Source: a virus. From it: a stretch of 37,834 nt of DNA. The stretch is taken from the IMG/VR virus record IMGVR_UViG_3300047300_000955, positions 1 to 37,834 of that record. The stretch is one strand, 5' to 3'. Positions 1-6,757 of the stretch are shown here, piece after piece (position 1 is the stretch's first letter; each line of letters starts with the position of its first letter). The notes beneath the pieces are model-generated. The model ran no database searches. It had not been told where the DNA came from and saw only the letters and a list, made by a program, of their open reading frames with translations. The position numbers were made by a program, and so were the translations under genes.

Positions 1-31
1 CGCTTCACAAACATTGGCAGGTGGATAATCC

Positions 32-1696
32 ATGGCGCTCTACAACCAATCTGGACTCACCTACAACGCTGCCGTCACATACAACAAAACGGCAGCAACA
101 ATTCAGCGAACCACAACATCTAGTGGTTTAGGCTCCAGTTCAACAACAACGCACATCACCCGTAAGCGAACCGTTACAGGGGCTGGGACTGGCTCCAGCA
201 GCACCACAAGGCTCGTCAAGCGCTTAAAAACAGCCACTGGTACTGGTACTGGCTCGTCCGCTACCACAACGCTTGTAAAGAGCCGCAGAACAGCAACAGG
301 CGCAGGCACAGGGTCCTCGACAACGCAAAGACTTGTTACTCGAAAGAGGACCGCCACAGGGTCTGGAACATCAGCATCCACGGCACCGTCACTGCACACA
401 GCCAAGAGAACTGCCTCGTCATCTGGCTCAGGGTCATCAACAACCACTGGACTGGCAAAACATCTGCGGTCCGCTACGGGCAGCGGTCAATCAACCTCAA
501 CCGCAAGTTGTACCCACATTGTCCATACAACAGCGTCGGGGGCTGGAACTGGTTCCTCTACCGCAAGCGGCAGCAGGATTGTTCATGCGAACGCTCAAGG
601 CACCAGCACCTCCACGAGTACGGCTACTGGCAGACATATTTCCCAGCGGACCGCACTTGGCGCATCGTCCTCAAGTTCGTCCGTTACCTCAAAAACCACA
701 CATCGCCATACCGCCTCTGGTTCTGGACAGTCAGCACAATCGGCAGACAAGCAACTCATCCACATTCGCACTGGAACATCGACCGCAACAGGTGATGCGA
801 ATGTTGTTGAAGTTCTTACCGCCAAACGAACTGCCGCTTCGTCGGGGTCATCAAGTTCGACCAACTCAATCCGTCACAAGGTCTATTCCAACGCTCAAGG
901 ATTTGGACAAGGCTCCACAGACAACACGGCGGTTGGACACCACATATCGCCACGCCAATCCACTTCACAGGGCACAGGTTCATCAACAGCGACCAAGCGG
1001 CATACTGCACCCCGAACTGGTACATCGAGCGCCACAGGCTCGTCTAGCGCCGTATCAGTACGAGTAGTACAACGCAACGCTTCCGCCACGGCTAACGGCT
1101 CACAGACAACCGTAAATGTCGTCATTCATTCTCGGGCTGCAACCTCCTCGGGAGCATCATCATCAAGTACCACTTTCCGACGCACACGCCGCAGAACAGC
1201 CAGCGCCACAGGGTCATCCGCCGCTCAAGTTGTATCCGTAGTCATCCACGCTCGTACGGCATCGGGGACTTCGGCAAGCGGTCAAACCGCCGCAAAGAGA
1301 GTTATCAGGTATCGGAACGCTACTAGCGCTGGTTCAGGAGCCTCAACTACTCAATCTCACACAAATCGTTCTCGGTCCTGCAGCGGTGCAGCAACAAGTT
1401 CGTCGACCATCTTCTGCCGTCGTGGTCTTATGCGACGCACCACATCTAGTGGTACGGGAAGTAGTACCACCGCCTATCTACATGTTGTGCCAAGGCAAGC
1501 CGTGGGTCAAGGCACAGGAACGAGCATCAGCGAGGGGTATCGACGCATCAGAATCTTCGTTCAACAGGGTTCAACATCCACAAGTGGTAATGCAAACAGA
1601 ACTTCACTGGCGGGGAAGTCAGGTCAAACGACTGTTGGTGGTCAACACAATGTCACGACCGCAGGCGGCTCTGCTGGAACGGTGACATTAGGGTGA
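32..1696 (+). CDS. Ser/Thr/Gly-rich protein of 25 tandem 20-residue repeats
   Basis: I do not recognise a family. After a 25-residue head, residues 26-527 split into 25 consecutive repeats, 24 of exactly 20 residues and one (the fourteenth) of 22. Each repeat usually starts with Arg-Thr-Ala, continues with alternating Gly and Ser/Thr, and ends with a hydrophobic-basic stretch such as LVKR or VVIH. A 27-residue Gly/Thr-rich tail follows. Exact periodicity with alternating small residues fits a beta-solenoid or fibrous fold (inference). It lies just upstream of the head-tail connector gene, so a virion decoration, head fibre or adhesion role is plausible. There is no signal peptide. Other long frames over this region are shadows of the repeat. 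Confidence 0.85.
   Translation: MALYNQSGLTYNAAVTYNKTAATIQRTTTSSGLGSSSTTTHITRKRTVTGAGTGSSSTTRLVKRLKTATGTGTGSSATTTLVKSRRTATGAGTGSSTTQRLVTRKRTATGSGTSASTAPSLHTAKRTASSSGSGSSTTTGLAKHLRSATGSGQSTSTASCTHIVHTTASGAGTGSSTASGSRIVHANAQGTSTSTSTATGRHISQRTALGASSSSSSVTSKTTHRHTASGSGQSAQSADKQLIHIRTGTSTATGDANVVEVLTAKRTAASSGSSSSTNSIRHKVYSNAQGFGQGSTDNTAVGHHISPRQSTSQGTGSSTATKRHTAPRTGTSSATGSSSAVSVRVVQRNASATANGSQTTVNVVIHSRAATSSGASSSSTTFRRTRRRTASATGSSAAQVVSVVIHARTASGTSASGQTAAKRVIRYRNATSAGSGASTTQSHTNRSRSCSGAATSSSTIFCRRGLMRRTTSSGTGSSTTAYLHVVPRQAVGQGTGTSISEGYRRIRIFVQQGSTSTSGNANRTSLAGKSGQTTVGGQHNVTTAGGSAGTVTLG
107..1612 (+). repeat. 25 degenerate 60-base tandem repeats within the coding sequence
   Basis: Twenty-four units are 60 bases and one is 66. 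The protein pattern is far better kept than the DNA, so the array is old and selected at protein level rather than recently amplified. Confidence 0.85.
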
Positions 1697-1748
1697 AGTA
1701 CAATCGCTGCAAAACCGTGCAGCGGTAAAGGTTTTAGGAAAGTAAATT

Positions 1749-2471
1749 ATGGCTGACATAACAATCAAAAGCGGCGACCGCCTCCCAATCATCGCCCGCC
1801 AATTCCTTTTGAATGACGCTGCCGTCGACTTGACTGATGCGACCGTCAAGTTCAACATGTGGTCCGCTTCGTCGGGGACCCAAGTAATCACAAATGGTTC
1901 CTGCACCATCACGAATTCCGCTACGGGCTATGTCGAATACCCATGGTCGTCAGCAGATGCAACGCTGGCGGCAGGGCAGTATTTCGCTTCTTTCACGGCA
2001 ACATACGCAGGCGGACGAATGTTGACCGCCCCCAACTCGCAGATGATTGTCATCGAGATTCTGTCTCAAACGGGGTCAACATGGTCCTACTCTGGAAACC
2101 CGCAAAACAGTCTGCTCGATGCCTGCCGATTCGTTATTGGAGACACGAACGCAGAGAACCAACTGCTCATGGACGCAGAAATCATCTGGCTTTTGGACCA
2201 ATGGGAAAATAACATCTACTCTGCTGGAGCAGAAGGATGCGTTGCCATTTCTGGCAAGTTCACCGCCAAAGCCGACTACTCACGGTCCGTTGGCGACCTC
2301 TCTATCTCGACGCAATACCAAGCCCAAGCAGAGGCTTACCTTAACCGTGGCGACCACCTCCGTGAGCAAGCCAACAAGTTTGGACAACCCACGCCCGCTT
2401 ACTTTGCAGATGCCGACGGCAATGTCTTTGGAGCCTCTCACTTCAGCGTCGGAATGGACAAGTGGCTGTGA
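1749..2471 (+). CDS. Head-tail connector (adaptor) with N-terminal Ig-like domain
   Basis: Residues 1 to about 105 look like the beta-rich N-terminal domain seen in phage baseplate upper proteins (starts MADITIKSGDRLP). Residues 110-240 look like the helical head-tail adaptor family: LLDACRFVIGDTNAENQLL followed by a DAEIIWLLDQW helix and a long C-terminal helix. The adaptor docks on the portal ring after packaging. The start follows an AGGAAAG ribosome site. The next genes are a stopper, an HK97 gp10-like protein and a tail terminator, which is standard connector order. The fusion of an Ig-like module to an adaptor is unusual; the adaptor half is the surer call. Confidence 0.75.
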   Translation: MADITIKSGDRLPIIARQFLLNDAAVDLTDATVKFNMWSASSGTQVITNGSCTITNSATGYVEYPWSSADATLAAGQYFASFTATYAGGRMLTAPNSQMIVIEILSQTGSTWSYSGNPQNSLLDACRFVIGDTNAENQLLMDAEIIWLLDQWENNIYSAGAEGCVAISGKFTAKADYSRSVGDLSISTQYQAQAEAYLNRGDHLREQANKFGQPTPAYFADADGNVFGASHFSVGMDKWL

Positions 2472-2794
2472 CAATCGAGGCTGCTTTTCTTGACCTGATG
2501 CCCTCAATTGTTACGGTCTACCCCAAGACATCGACTGATGCGTACGGCAAAATCTCGGTGTCTGCTACGGGTACGCAACATCGTTGTCGAGTGCAAGAAA
2601 CCACTCAAAAATACCGTCAAGACCATAATCGTGACGAATTTGAGGTCGGAACTGTCATTTTCTACGGTGTTGTCGACATCACAACCGATTCAAAAATTGT
2701 TTTACCCGATGGAACAAGCCCCGTCATCCTGACCGTCAACTCACATAACGACGATTTAGGTGGTCATCACACGACCATCACTTTCGGTAAGTAG
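2462..2794 (+). CDS. Head closure (stopper) protein
   Basis: A protein of 110 residues, almost all predicted beta strand, in the position and size of SPP1 gp16-like head closure proteins. These bind below the adaptor and keep DNA in the filled head. The opening (FLDLMPSIVTVYPKTSTD) and the middle motif around CRVQETTQK resemble that family. It overlaps the adaptor gene by 10 bases if GTG 2462 is used; GTG 2468 gives a 4-base overlap and is equally possible. The assignment rests on size, fold pattern and order. Confidence 0.65.
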   Translation: MAVTIEAAFLDLMPSIVTVYPKTSTDAYGKISVSATGTQHRCRVQETTQKYRQDHNRDEFEVGTVIFYGVVDITTDSKIVLPDGTSPVILTVNSHNDDLGGHHTTITFGK

Positions 2795-2799
2795 CCATC

Positions 2800-3240
2800 A
2801 TGCAAAATGTTCATGTCACGGGAATTGACAAACTGATGAGAATTTTGCTTCGTGGCTCAAGCAAAGCCGTCGATGCGACTCGAGCAGCCTTGTATCAAGA
2901 AGCCTCAATCATCCACGGGAAAGCCGTAAAAATTGTGCCGTTCCAATACGGAACACTTGCCGCTTCTGGTCGAGTCCATGACCCCGTGGTTCAAGGGCGT
3001 GACATCCTCGTTGAGATTTCATTTGGCGGTCCCGCTAGGGACATGCGACCATTGAACAAAGGCGGAACTGGTAGCGAAATTCAAATCGGTTATGCCCGTG
3101 TTCAGCACGACAATCTCAAATTCAAACATGCCGCTGGTCGTCAAGCCGAATACCTCAAGCAACCTGTCGAAGAGGCAGCAAAAACGCTGCAAGATAGGCT
3201 AGTCAAGCGTGTATCGGCAATCATCGAAGGGAAAATCTGA
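2800..3240 (+). CDS. HK97 gp10-like neck/tail-completion protein
   Basis: A protein of 146 residues with an N-terminal amphipathic helix, the motif PFQYGTLAASGRV and a later aromatic-rich segment, as in the HK97 gp10 family (PVDTGxLRxS-like core). Members act at the head-tail interface or in tail completion. It starts 6 bases after the stopper gene and its stop overlaps the start of the tail terminator by one base. A long C-terminal helix (residues 105-146) ends the protein. Confidence 0.7.
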   Translation: MQNVHVTGIDKLMRILLRGSSKAVDATRAALYQEASIIHGKAVKIVPFQYGTLAASGRVHDPVVQGRDILVEISFGGPARDMRPLNKGGTGSEIQIGYARVQHDNLKFKHAAGRQAEYLKQPVEEAAKTLQDRLVKRVSAIIEGKI

Positions 3241-3635
3241 TGGCACTCCTTGATGCGTTGGCTGACCAACTCCAGACTGCTGGTATCGGTACGGTCGCAA
3301 CCGACATTTTCCTGACCGTGATGCCTGACTCTCCAGACTTTTGCATTGTCCTCGTTGAAGATACGGGGACTGGACCAGAACAGGTGTTCGGTTCTTCCTC
3401 TTACGCCATCGAACGCCCTCGAATCAGGGTTTTTGTGAGGGCTTCCCGTAACGATTATCCAGCGGCTCGAGCAAAAGCAGTTTTGATTCGCAACGCAATC
3501 GGCGGTATTCGAGACCAAATCATTTCGGGGGTTCACTTCCTCTCCGTTATGGCGACATCAGACATTTACCCCGTCGGACGAGACGGCGACGACCGACCAA
3601 CAATCGGCATTGATTTCTCTGGCTGGGTCCAGTGA
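3240..3635 (+). CDS. Tail terminator protein
   Basis: A protein of 131 residues with an alpha-beta pattern typical of tail terminators (gpU-like). An opening helix MALLDALADQLQ is followed by beta strands and a second helix (PAARAKAVLIRNAIGGI), and the protein ends in strand IGIDFSGWVQ. Terminators cap the tail tube and join it to the neck. It is the last gene of the connector set. The next gene overlaps its stop. Confidence 0.7.
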   Translation: MALLDALADQLQTAGIGTVATDIFLTVMPDSPDFCIVLVEDTGTGPEQVFGSSSYAIERPRIRVFVRASRNDYPAARAKAVLIRNAIGGIRDQIISGVHFLSVMATSDIYPVGRDGDDRPTIGIDFSGWVQ

Positions 3636-3931
3636 CCACCATAAGGCAAACCGTTTTGCAGGAAGAGTCCCCTGTCGGTAGCCGTGAAATGGTTGTTGCA
3701 GCCCTGCTTGCTGCTGAAAGCGCCGCTAAAGCCCTTGAATCGCTCACTGCTGCTCTTCTTTCCTTATCTGCGGTACTTGGGGACCAAAAACAAGTTACGG
3801 ACTCAGAAGCCGTCGTACAGGCAGATGAACTTTGTCGACATGTCAACAGAATTGACACCACTACCATGGGTGGTTATTCGTTCTACTGCAACGACTGTGA
3901 AACATCAGTTCAGGTATGCGATGCACCATGA
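3632..3931 (+). CDS. Small protein with C-terminal Cys/His cluster
   Basis: Not recognised. It has 99 residues with a GTG start overlapping the terminator stop (GTGA). Residues 15-75 are Ala/Leu-rich helix. The end carries C-R-H, then YCNDC and VQVC, a plausible zinc site. It opens an accessory block (3632-4737) placed between tail terminator and tail tube genes. Confidence 0.6.
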   Translation: MTTIRQTVLQEESPVGSREMVVAALLAAESAAKALESLTAALLSLSAVLGDQKQVTDSEAVVQADELCRHVNRIDTTTMGGYSFYCNDCETSVQVCDAP

Positions 3932-4080
3932 GCGACGAATCCAAGCCCGATGCCTACGGCAGAAAGTTTGAGACCGACGAGTCTCCTCGCTGCTGGCGCT
4001 GTAACCGCCTTTTGGCTATCAGAGTGACTAGACCATGGTTGATACTTTGCAACCGTTGTAAGGCTAAAAACGCCAAATAG
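3928..4080 (+). CDS. Com-like zinc-ribbon protein, 50 residues
   Basis: A 50-residue protein with the pattern CWRCNRLLAIRVT...ILCNRCKAKN, which matches the layout of Mu Com-like translational activators (CxxCxKLL...IxCPRC). Com proteins are small zinc-binding RNA-binding proteins. The start overlaps the previous stop as ATGA, so translational coupling is likely. No mom-like modification gene is nearby, so the RNA-binding role is an inference from the motif only. Confidence 0.65.
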   Translation: MSDESKPDAYGRKFETDESPRCWRCNRLLAIRVTRPWLILCNRCKAKNAK

Positions 4081-4109
4081 TTGACTACTTGACCACGGTT
4101 AAGTATGGT
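4081..4109 (+). promoter_or_regulatory. Sigma70-like promoter for the Rpf-like gene
   Basis: TTGACT, 17-base spacer, TATGGT. It starts at the stop codon of the Com-like gene. The leader of about 118 bases down to 4234 holds three small inverted repeats (GCCC/GGGC at 4117-4130, TTGG/CCAA near 4170, GGCGT/ACGCC near 4193). Confidence 0.55.
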
Positions 4110-4233
4110 TGCGGTAGCCCAAAAATGGGCGGTAGACAATAAGTAACAGTCTGGTGTTCAGGCAACCAGTTGGAGGAAATCCAAAAGCCTGTTGGCGTAT
4201 TACGCCCGTCCTATCCCTCGTCGAAGGAACCGC

Positions 4234-4737
4234 ATGAAGTACCCCTTGGCGCTTGCCGCTACTTTCATCTTGTCAATCACAACTGCTCCTGCAACTGTTC
4301 TGGCGCAAAAGCAAGTTGTCCCACCAATCAAGCCAGACATCGCAGAAATCGAACTGCGTCATCAACTTCAAGACCGCCGAACAGCCCCAAATCATTACTG
4401 GATTGAAGGCGTAGCGCAGTGTGAAAGTAAGTCGAATTGGTCCGACGGAGGACGGTTCGCTGGCGGATTAGGAATCTTCGTCGGCACTTGGCGAGCGTAC
4501 GGCGGACTGCAATTTGCTCCTTCACCTGCAAAAGCATCGGTCACGCAACAACTGGTCGTGGCTAACCGCATCAGCGTCCACGGTTTCCAAACTCGCTCTC
4601 ACTTCTTGACACTTGAGGACCGCCTCAAAAATCGTCCGTACTATCGCCCTCCCGTCGGCTTCAACGGATGGGGCTGCATCAAAAACAATCGTTACCTGCA
4701 ACTCCGCAACTGGCTTCGTAATCACCCCAAAAGATAG
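4234..4737 (+). CDS. Secreted Rpf-like lytic transglycosylase
   Basis: A protein of 167 residues starting at ATG 4234 behind AAGGA; an in-frame TTG at 4192 is less likely. Residues 1-25 are a clear signal peptide (MKYPLALAATF... cut near VLA-Q). Residues 60-120 match the Rpf/transglycosylase-like fold of actinobacteria: WIEGVAQCESKSNW with the catalytic Glu in CES, a GGLGIFVGTW block and a QQLVVANRI helix. Such enzymes cleave peptidoglycan glycan strands and, as resuscitation factors, can wake dormant cells. It sits inside the structural cluster with its own promoter, like a moron. It could instead be a virion lysozyme, but a Sec signal argues for export during infection. Confidence 0.8.
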   Translation: MKYPLALAATFILSITTAPATVLAQKQVVPPIKPDIAEIELRHQLQDRRTAPNHYWIEGVAQCESKSNWSDGGRFAGGLGIFVGTWRAYGGLQFAPSPAKASVTQQLVVANRISVHGFQTRSHFLTLEDRLKNRPYYRPPVGFNGWGCIKNNRYLQLRNWLRNHPKR

Positions 4738-4883
4738 ACCCCACTCAACCAAGAGGGTTTATGCGATTGCAATACAATCAGGGGCGTAGCGTGTCCTAGT
4801 GACCTCGGTTGTCGGTTTCCTCCGTGCCCATTGTGGTCCCGACCTCAGCCGAGGTTGGTCCACGCCCAAAAGCAGGAGAACCG
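4738..4883. other. Intergenic region with inverted repeat
   Basis: No gene seen. It contains ACCTC-AGCC-GAGGT (a 5-base-pair stem near 4841) without a U-run. It also contains GTGTCCTAG near 4787, a word that recurs in the hairpin at 13236, upstream of the other small operon start. Confidence 0.4.
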
Positions 4884-5069
4884 ATGACAAAGTACAAGGT
4901 CAAATCAGGAATTGAGTACCTCGGCAAGCGAGCCGAGGTTGGCGACATTGTCACAGACATCCCCGCAAAATCAATCAAGTGGCTTCGTGAATGTGGGGCA
5001 ATCGAACTTGTTGATGGCGATGCGAATGAGTCTGAAGAAGTCATTGAGACATCGGAGGATGCAGAATGA
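4884..5069 (+). CDS. Small tail-cluster protein, unknown function
   Basis: Not assigned to a function. It has 61 residues starting at ATG behind AGGAGA. It begins with a short beta segment (YKVKSGIEYLGKRAEVGD) and ends with an acidic tail rich in Glu. Short proteins of this style often precede capsid or tail tube genes in actinophages. Its stop overlaps the next start. Confidence 0.6.
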   Translation: MTKYKVKSGIEYLGKRAEVGDIVTDIPAKSIKWLRECGAIELVDGDANESEEVIETSEDAE

Positions 5070-5788
5070 GTTTCCGTCACGGCAAAAACACCAAGGTCCT
5101 TTTTGGAACCGACGACCTTTCCCCATATTTCAAGGAGAGTTCGGTCAGCGAAAAGGTTGACACCGCCGAAACTACGGCGTACGGTAAGGATTCCAAGTGC
5201 TACATCGTGGGCTTGATGGATTCGACCATGAGCATGAGCGGTTTTTTTGACGGTGATGCGGGAGCGGTCGACGAGGTCATTTCTGGCGCTCTGAACGACA
5301 ATGAGCACATCATCACTTTCGCTCCAGAAGGTCTTGCCGTGGGTTCTCGGTTGACATCGCTTTCCTCGGTGCAAACTTCCTACGAAATTTCAAGCCCCGT
5401 AGCGGATGTGGTATCCACCTCGCTTGAGGCACAAACAACTGACCACCTCGACCGAGGCGTGTCTCTGTGCGATTTGGCAGCAGTTACCGCTACTGGTAAT
5501 GGCACCGCACACGATTATGGTTCTCCATCTGGCACTCCTAACGGCGGCGTAGGCGCTCTTCATGTGACCGCCAACACACGCAACGGTTCATCAACATTCA
5601 AGGTCCAGCACTCCGCAGACAATGCGACATGGGTCGACCTTGTGACATTCTCGGTGGTCGGCACGGCTACCAAGACTTCGGAAAGGGTTGCCGTCACGGG
5701 AACCGTTAACCGATACATCCGTATCCAGCGCACCCTTGCTGGCTCTACGGGTTCCATCACCTTCCATGCGAATTTCGCAAGACGATAA
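5066..5788 (+). CDS. Tail tube protein A with extra C-terminal domain
   Basis: A protein of 240 residues. Residues 1-130 share a long alignment with the next gene product: KVDTAETTAYGKDSKCYIVG against KVDTAETTTYGKDSKTYIVG, then a strand-rich middle and the motif TSYEISSPVADVVS against TSYETSSPVGDVVT. Residues 135-240 form an added beta domain (TFKVQHSADNATWVDLVTF...) resembling discoidin or Ig-like decorations on tail tubes. It probably forms decorated rings of the tail tube or its end. The start overlaps the previous stop by four bases. Confidence 0.75.
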   Translation: MSFRHGKNTKVLFGTDDLSPYFKESSVSEKVDTAETTAYGKDSKCYIVGLMDSTMSMSGFFDGDAGAVDEVISGALNDNEHIITFAPEGLAVGSRLTSLSSVQTSYEISSPVADVVSTSLEAQTTDHLDRGVSLCDLAAVTATGNGTAHDYGSPSGTPNGGVGALHVTANTRNGSSTFKVQHSADNATWVDLVTFSVVGTATKTSERVAVTGTVNRYIRIQRTLAGSTGSITFHANFARR

Positions 5789-5803
5789 GGAGTAACACCC
5801 ACC

Positions 5804-6214
5804 ATGGCTTTCAAACACGGAAAAAACGCCGTATTCAAAGTTGACAACTCGAGCGGCTCAATCACCGACATCAGTGCTTATGCGAAAGAGGTTTCGCTGC
5901 CACGGAAGGTCGATACTGCCGAAACGACGACCTATGGAAAAGATTCAAAGACCTACATTGTGGGCTTGAAGGACGGCACGGTCAGCGTTTCGGGCATGTG
6001 GGACGCAACCTTGGATGCTCACCTTGCTGGCATTTTGGGTCAGGACGCTTCCGTGACTTTCGAGTACGGTCCTGCTGGCTCAGCAACGGGTGCTGTCAAG
6101 TTCACTGGTGAGGCTTTCCTCACTTCATACGAGACCTCATCTCCAGTTGGCGATGTGGTGACTTTCTCGGCTGAATTCCAGTGCTCTGATAGCATCACTC
6201 GCACCACCTTCTAA
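5804..6214 (+). CDS. Tail tube protein B (major tail protein)
   Basis: A protein of 136 residues, the compact form of the paralogous pair and the likelier main tube subunit. It follows a strong AAGGAGT ribosome site. Core motifs are EVSLPRKVDTAETT, SVSGMWDATLDAHL and VTFEYGPAGSATG. These fit a siphovirus tail tube beta-sandwich. It lies directly before the tail assembly chaperone genes, the normal position for a major tail protein. Confidence 0.8.
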   Translation: MAFKHGKNAVFKVDNSSGSITDISAYAKEVSLPRKVDTAETTTYGKDSKTYIVGLKDGTVSVSGMWDATLDAHLAGILGQDASVTFEYGPAGSATGAVKFTGEAFLTSYETSSPVGDVVTFSAEFQCSDSITRTTF

Positions 6215-6227
6215 CTAGGAGAACATA

Positions 6228-6614
6228 GTGTCCATTCTTCGTGACCAAATCCTTTCGTCCAACGATGTACAGCAAGAAATCCTTGAAGTACCGCAGTGGG
6301 GTGTCAGCGTCGCCATTCATGGCATGTCTGGCGCAGCCCGTACTGCAATGATTCAGAACGCAGCCGACAATGACGGCGTGATGAACTTTTCAAAGATGAT
6401 GCCAGACATCGTGATTATGTGCACATACGACCCCACAACAGGGGAACAAGTATTCACAGAGGACGACCGTGAAGCCCTCATGCTCAAGTCGGGTGCAGCC
6501 TTGGACCTCATCGTTAACACAGCGATGCGAATCTCTGGTCTTGCTCCCGATTCGGCGGATGTGGCGGGAAAAGGTTCCTCGAACACTCTCACCGCCGATT
6601 CGTCTTTGAGTTAG
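6228..6614 (+). CDS. Tail assembly chaperone, short form (gpG-like)
   Basis: A protein of 128 residues starting at GTG behind TAGGAGA. It has the features of actinophage tail assembly chaperones: N-terminal ILRDQILSSNDV, a mid-region EVPQWGVSVAIHGMSG, and a helical end. It binds the tape measure before tube polymerisation. Ribosomes that stay in frame end at TAG 6612-6614; the slippery site at 6566 diverts some into the long form. Confidence 0.8.
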   Translation: MSILRDQILSSNDVQQEILEVPQWGVSVAIHGMSGAARTAMIQNAADNDGVMNFSKMMPDIVIMCTYDPTTGEQVFTEDDREALMLKSGAALDLIVNTAMRISGLAPDSADVAGKGSSNTLTADSSLS

Positions 6615-6754
6615 CAGAGATGCTCGGGCGGACCGTTGGGGAGTTGCTCTACGGTTCTGGCGGACACCGCCCGATTTCGTCAGAGGAAATGACCGAATGG
6701 GCTGCTTTATTCAAGATTCGTGCTTGGGAACAAGAACAGCAAAGTAGGAAATAA
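6228..6754 (+). CDS. Tail assembly chaperone, -1 frameshift fusion (gpGT-like)
   Basis: A -1 slip at GGGAAAA (6566-6572) joins the first 115 residues to an overlapping frame that reads RFLEHSHRRFVFELAEMLG and continues through GELLYGSGGHRPISSEEM to the stop TAA at 6752-6754. The second frame has no good start of its own and its content is typical of the T-domain that contacts tape measure and tube. The tape measure gene begins 4 bases later. This arrangement is conserved in siphoviruses; the exact efficiency cannot be read from sequence. Confidence 0.85.
6566..6572 (+). promoter_or_regulatory. Programmed -1 frameshift slippery site GGGAAAA
   Basis: The heptamer is in the correct phase (G GGA AAA) for X XXY YYZ slippage. 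A short inverted repeat GTTC-CTC-GAAC lies right after it and could act as a stimulator. Confidence 0.8.
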
Positions 6755-6757
6755 CCA

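Noticed and set aside
103-864. Long antisense and alternate-frame reading frames over the repeat protein
   Set aside because: They arise from the 60-base periodic, stop-poor composition of the + strand gene and lack ribosome sites.
107-1612. CRISPR-like array
   Set aside because: Repeats are coding, have no spacers and diverge at DNA level.
4738-4883. Upstream TTG start at 4809 for the 61-residue gene
   Set aside because: The ATG at 4884 has a good ribosome site and the extra residues look non-coding.
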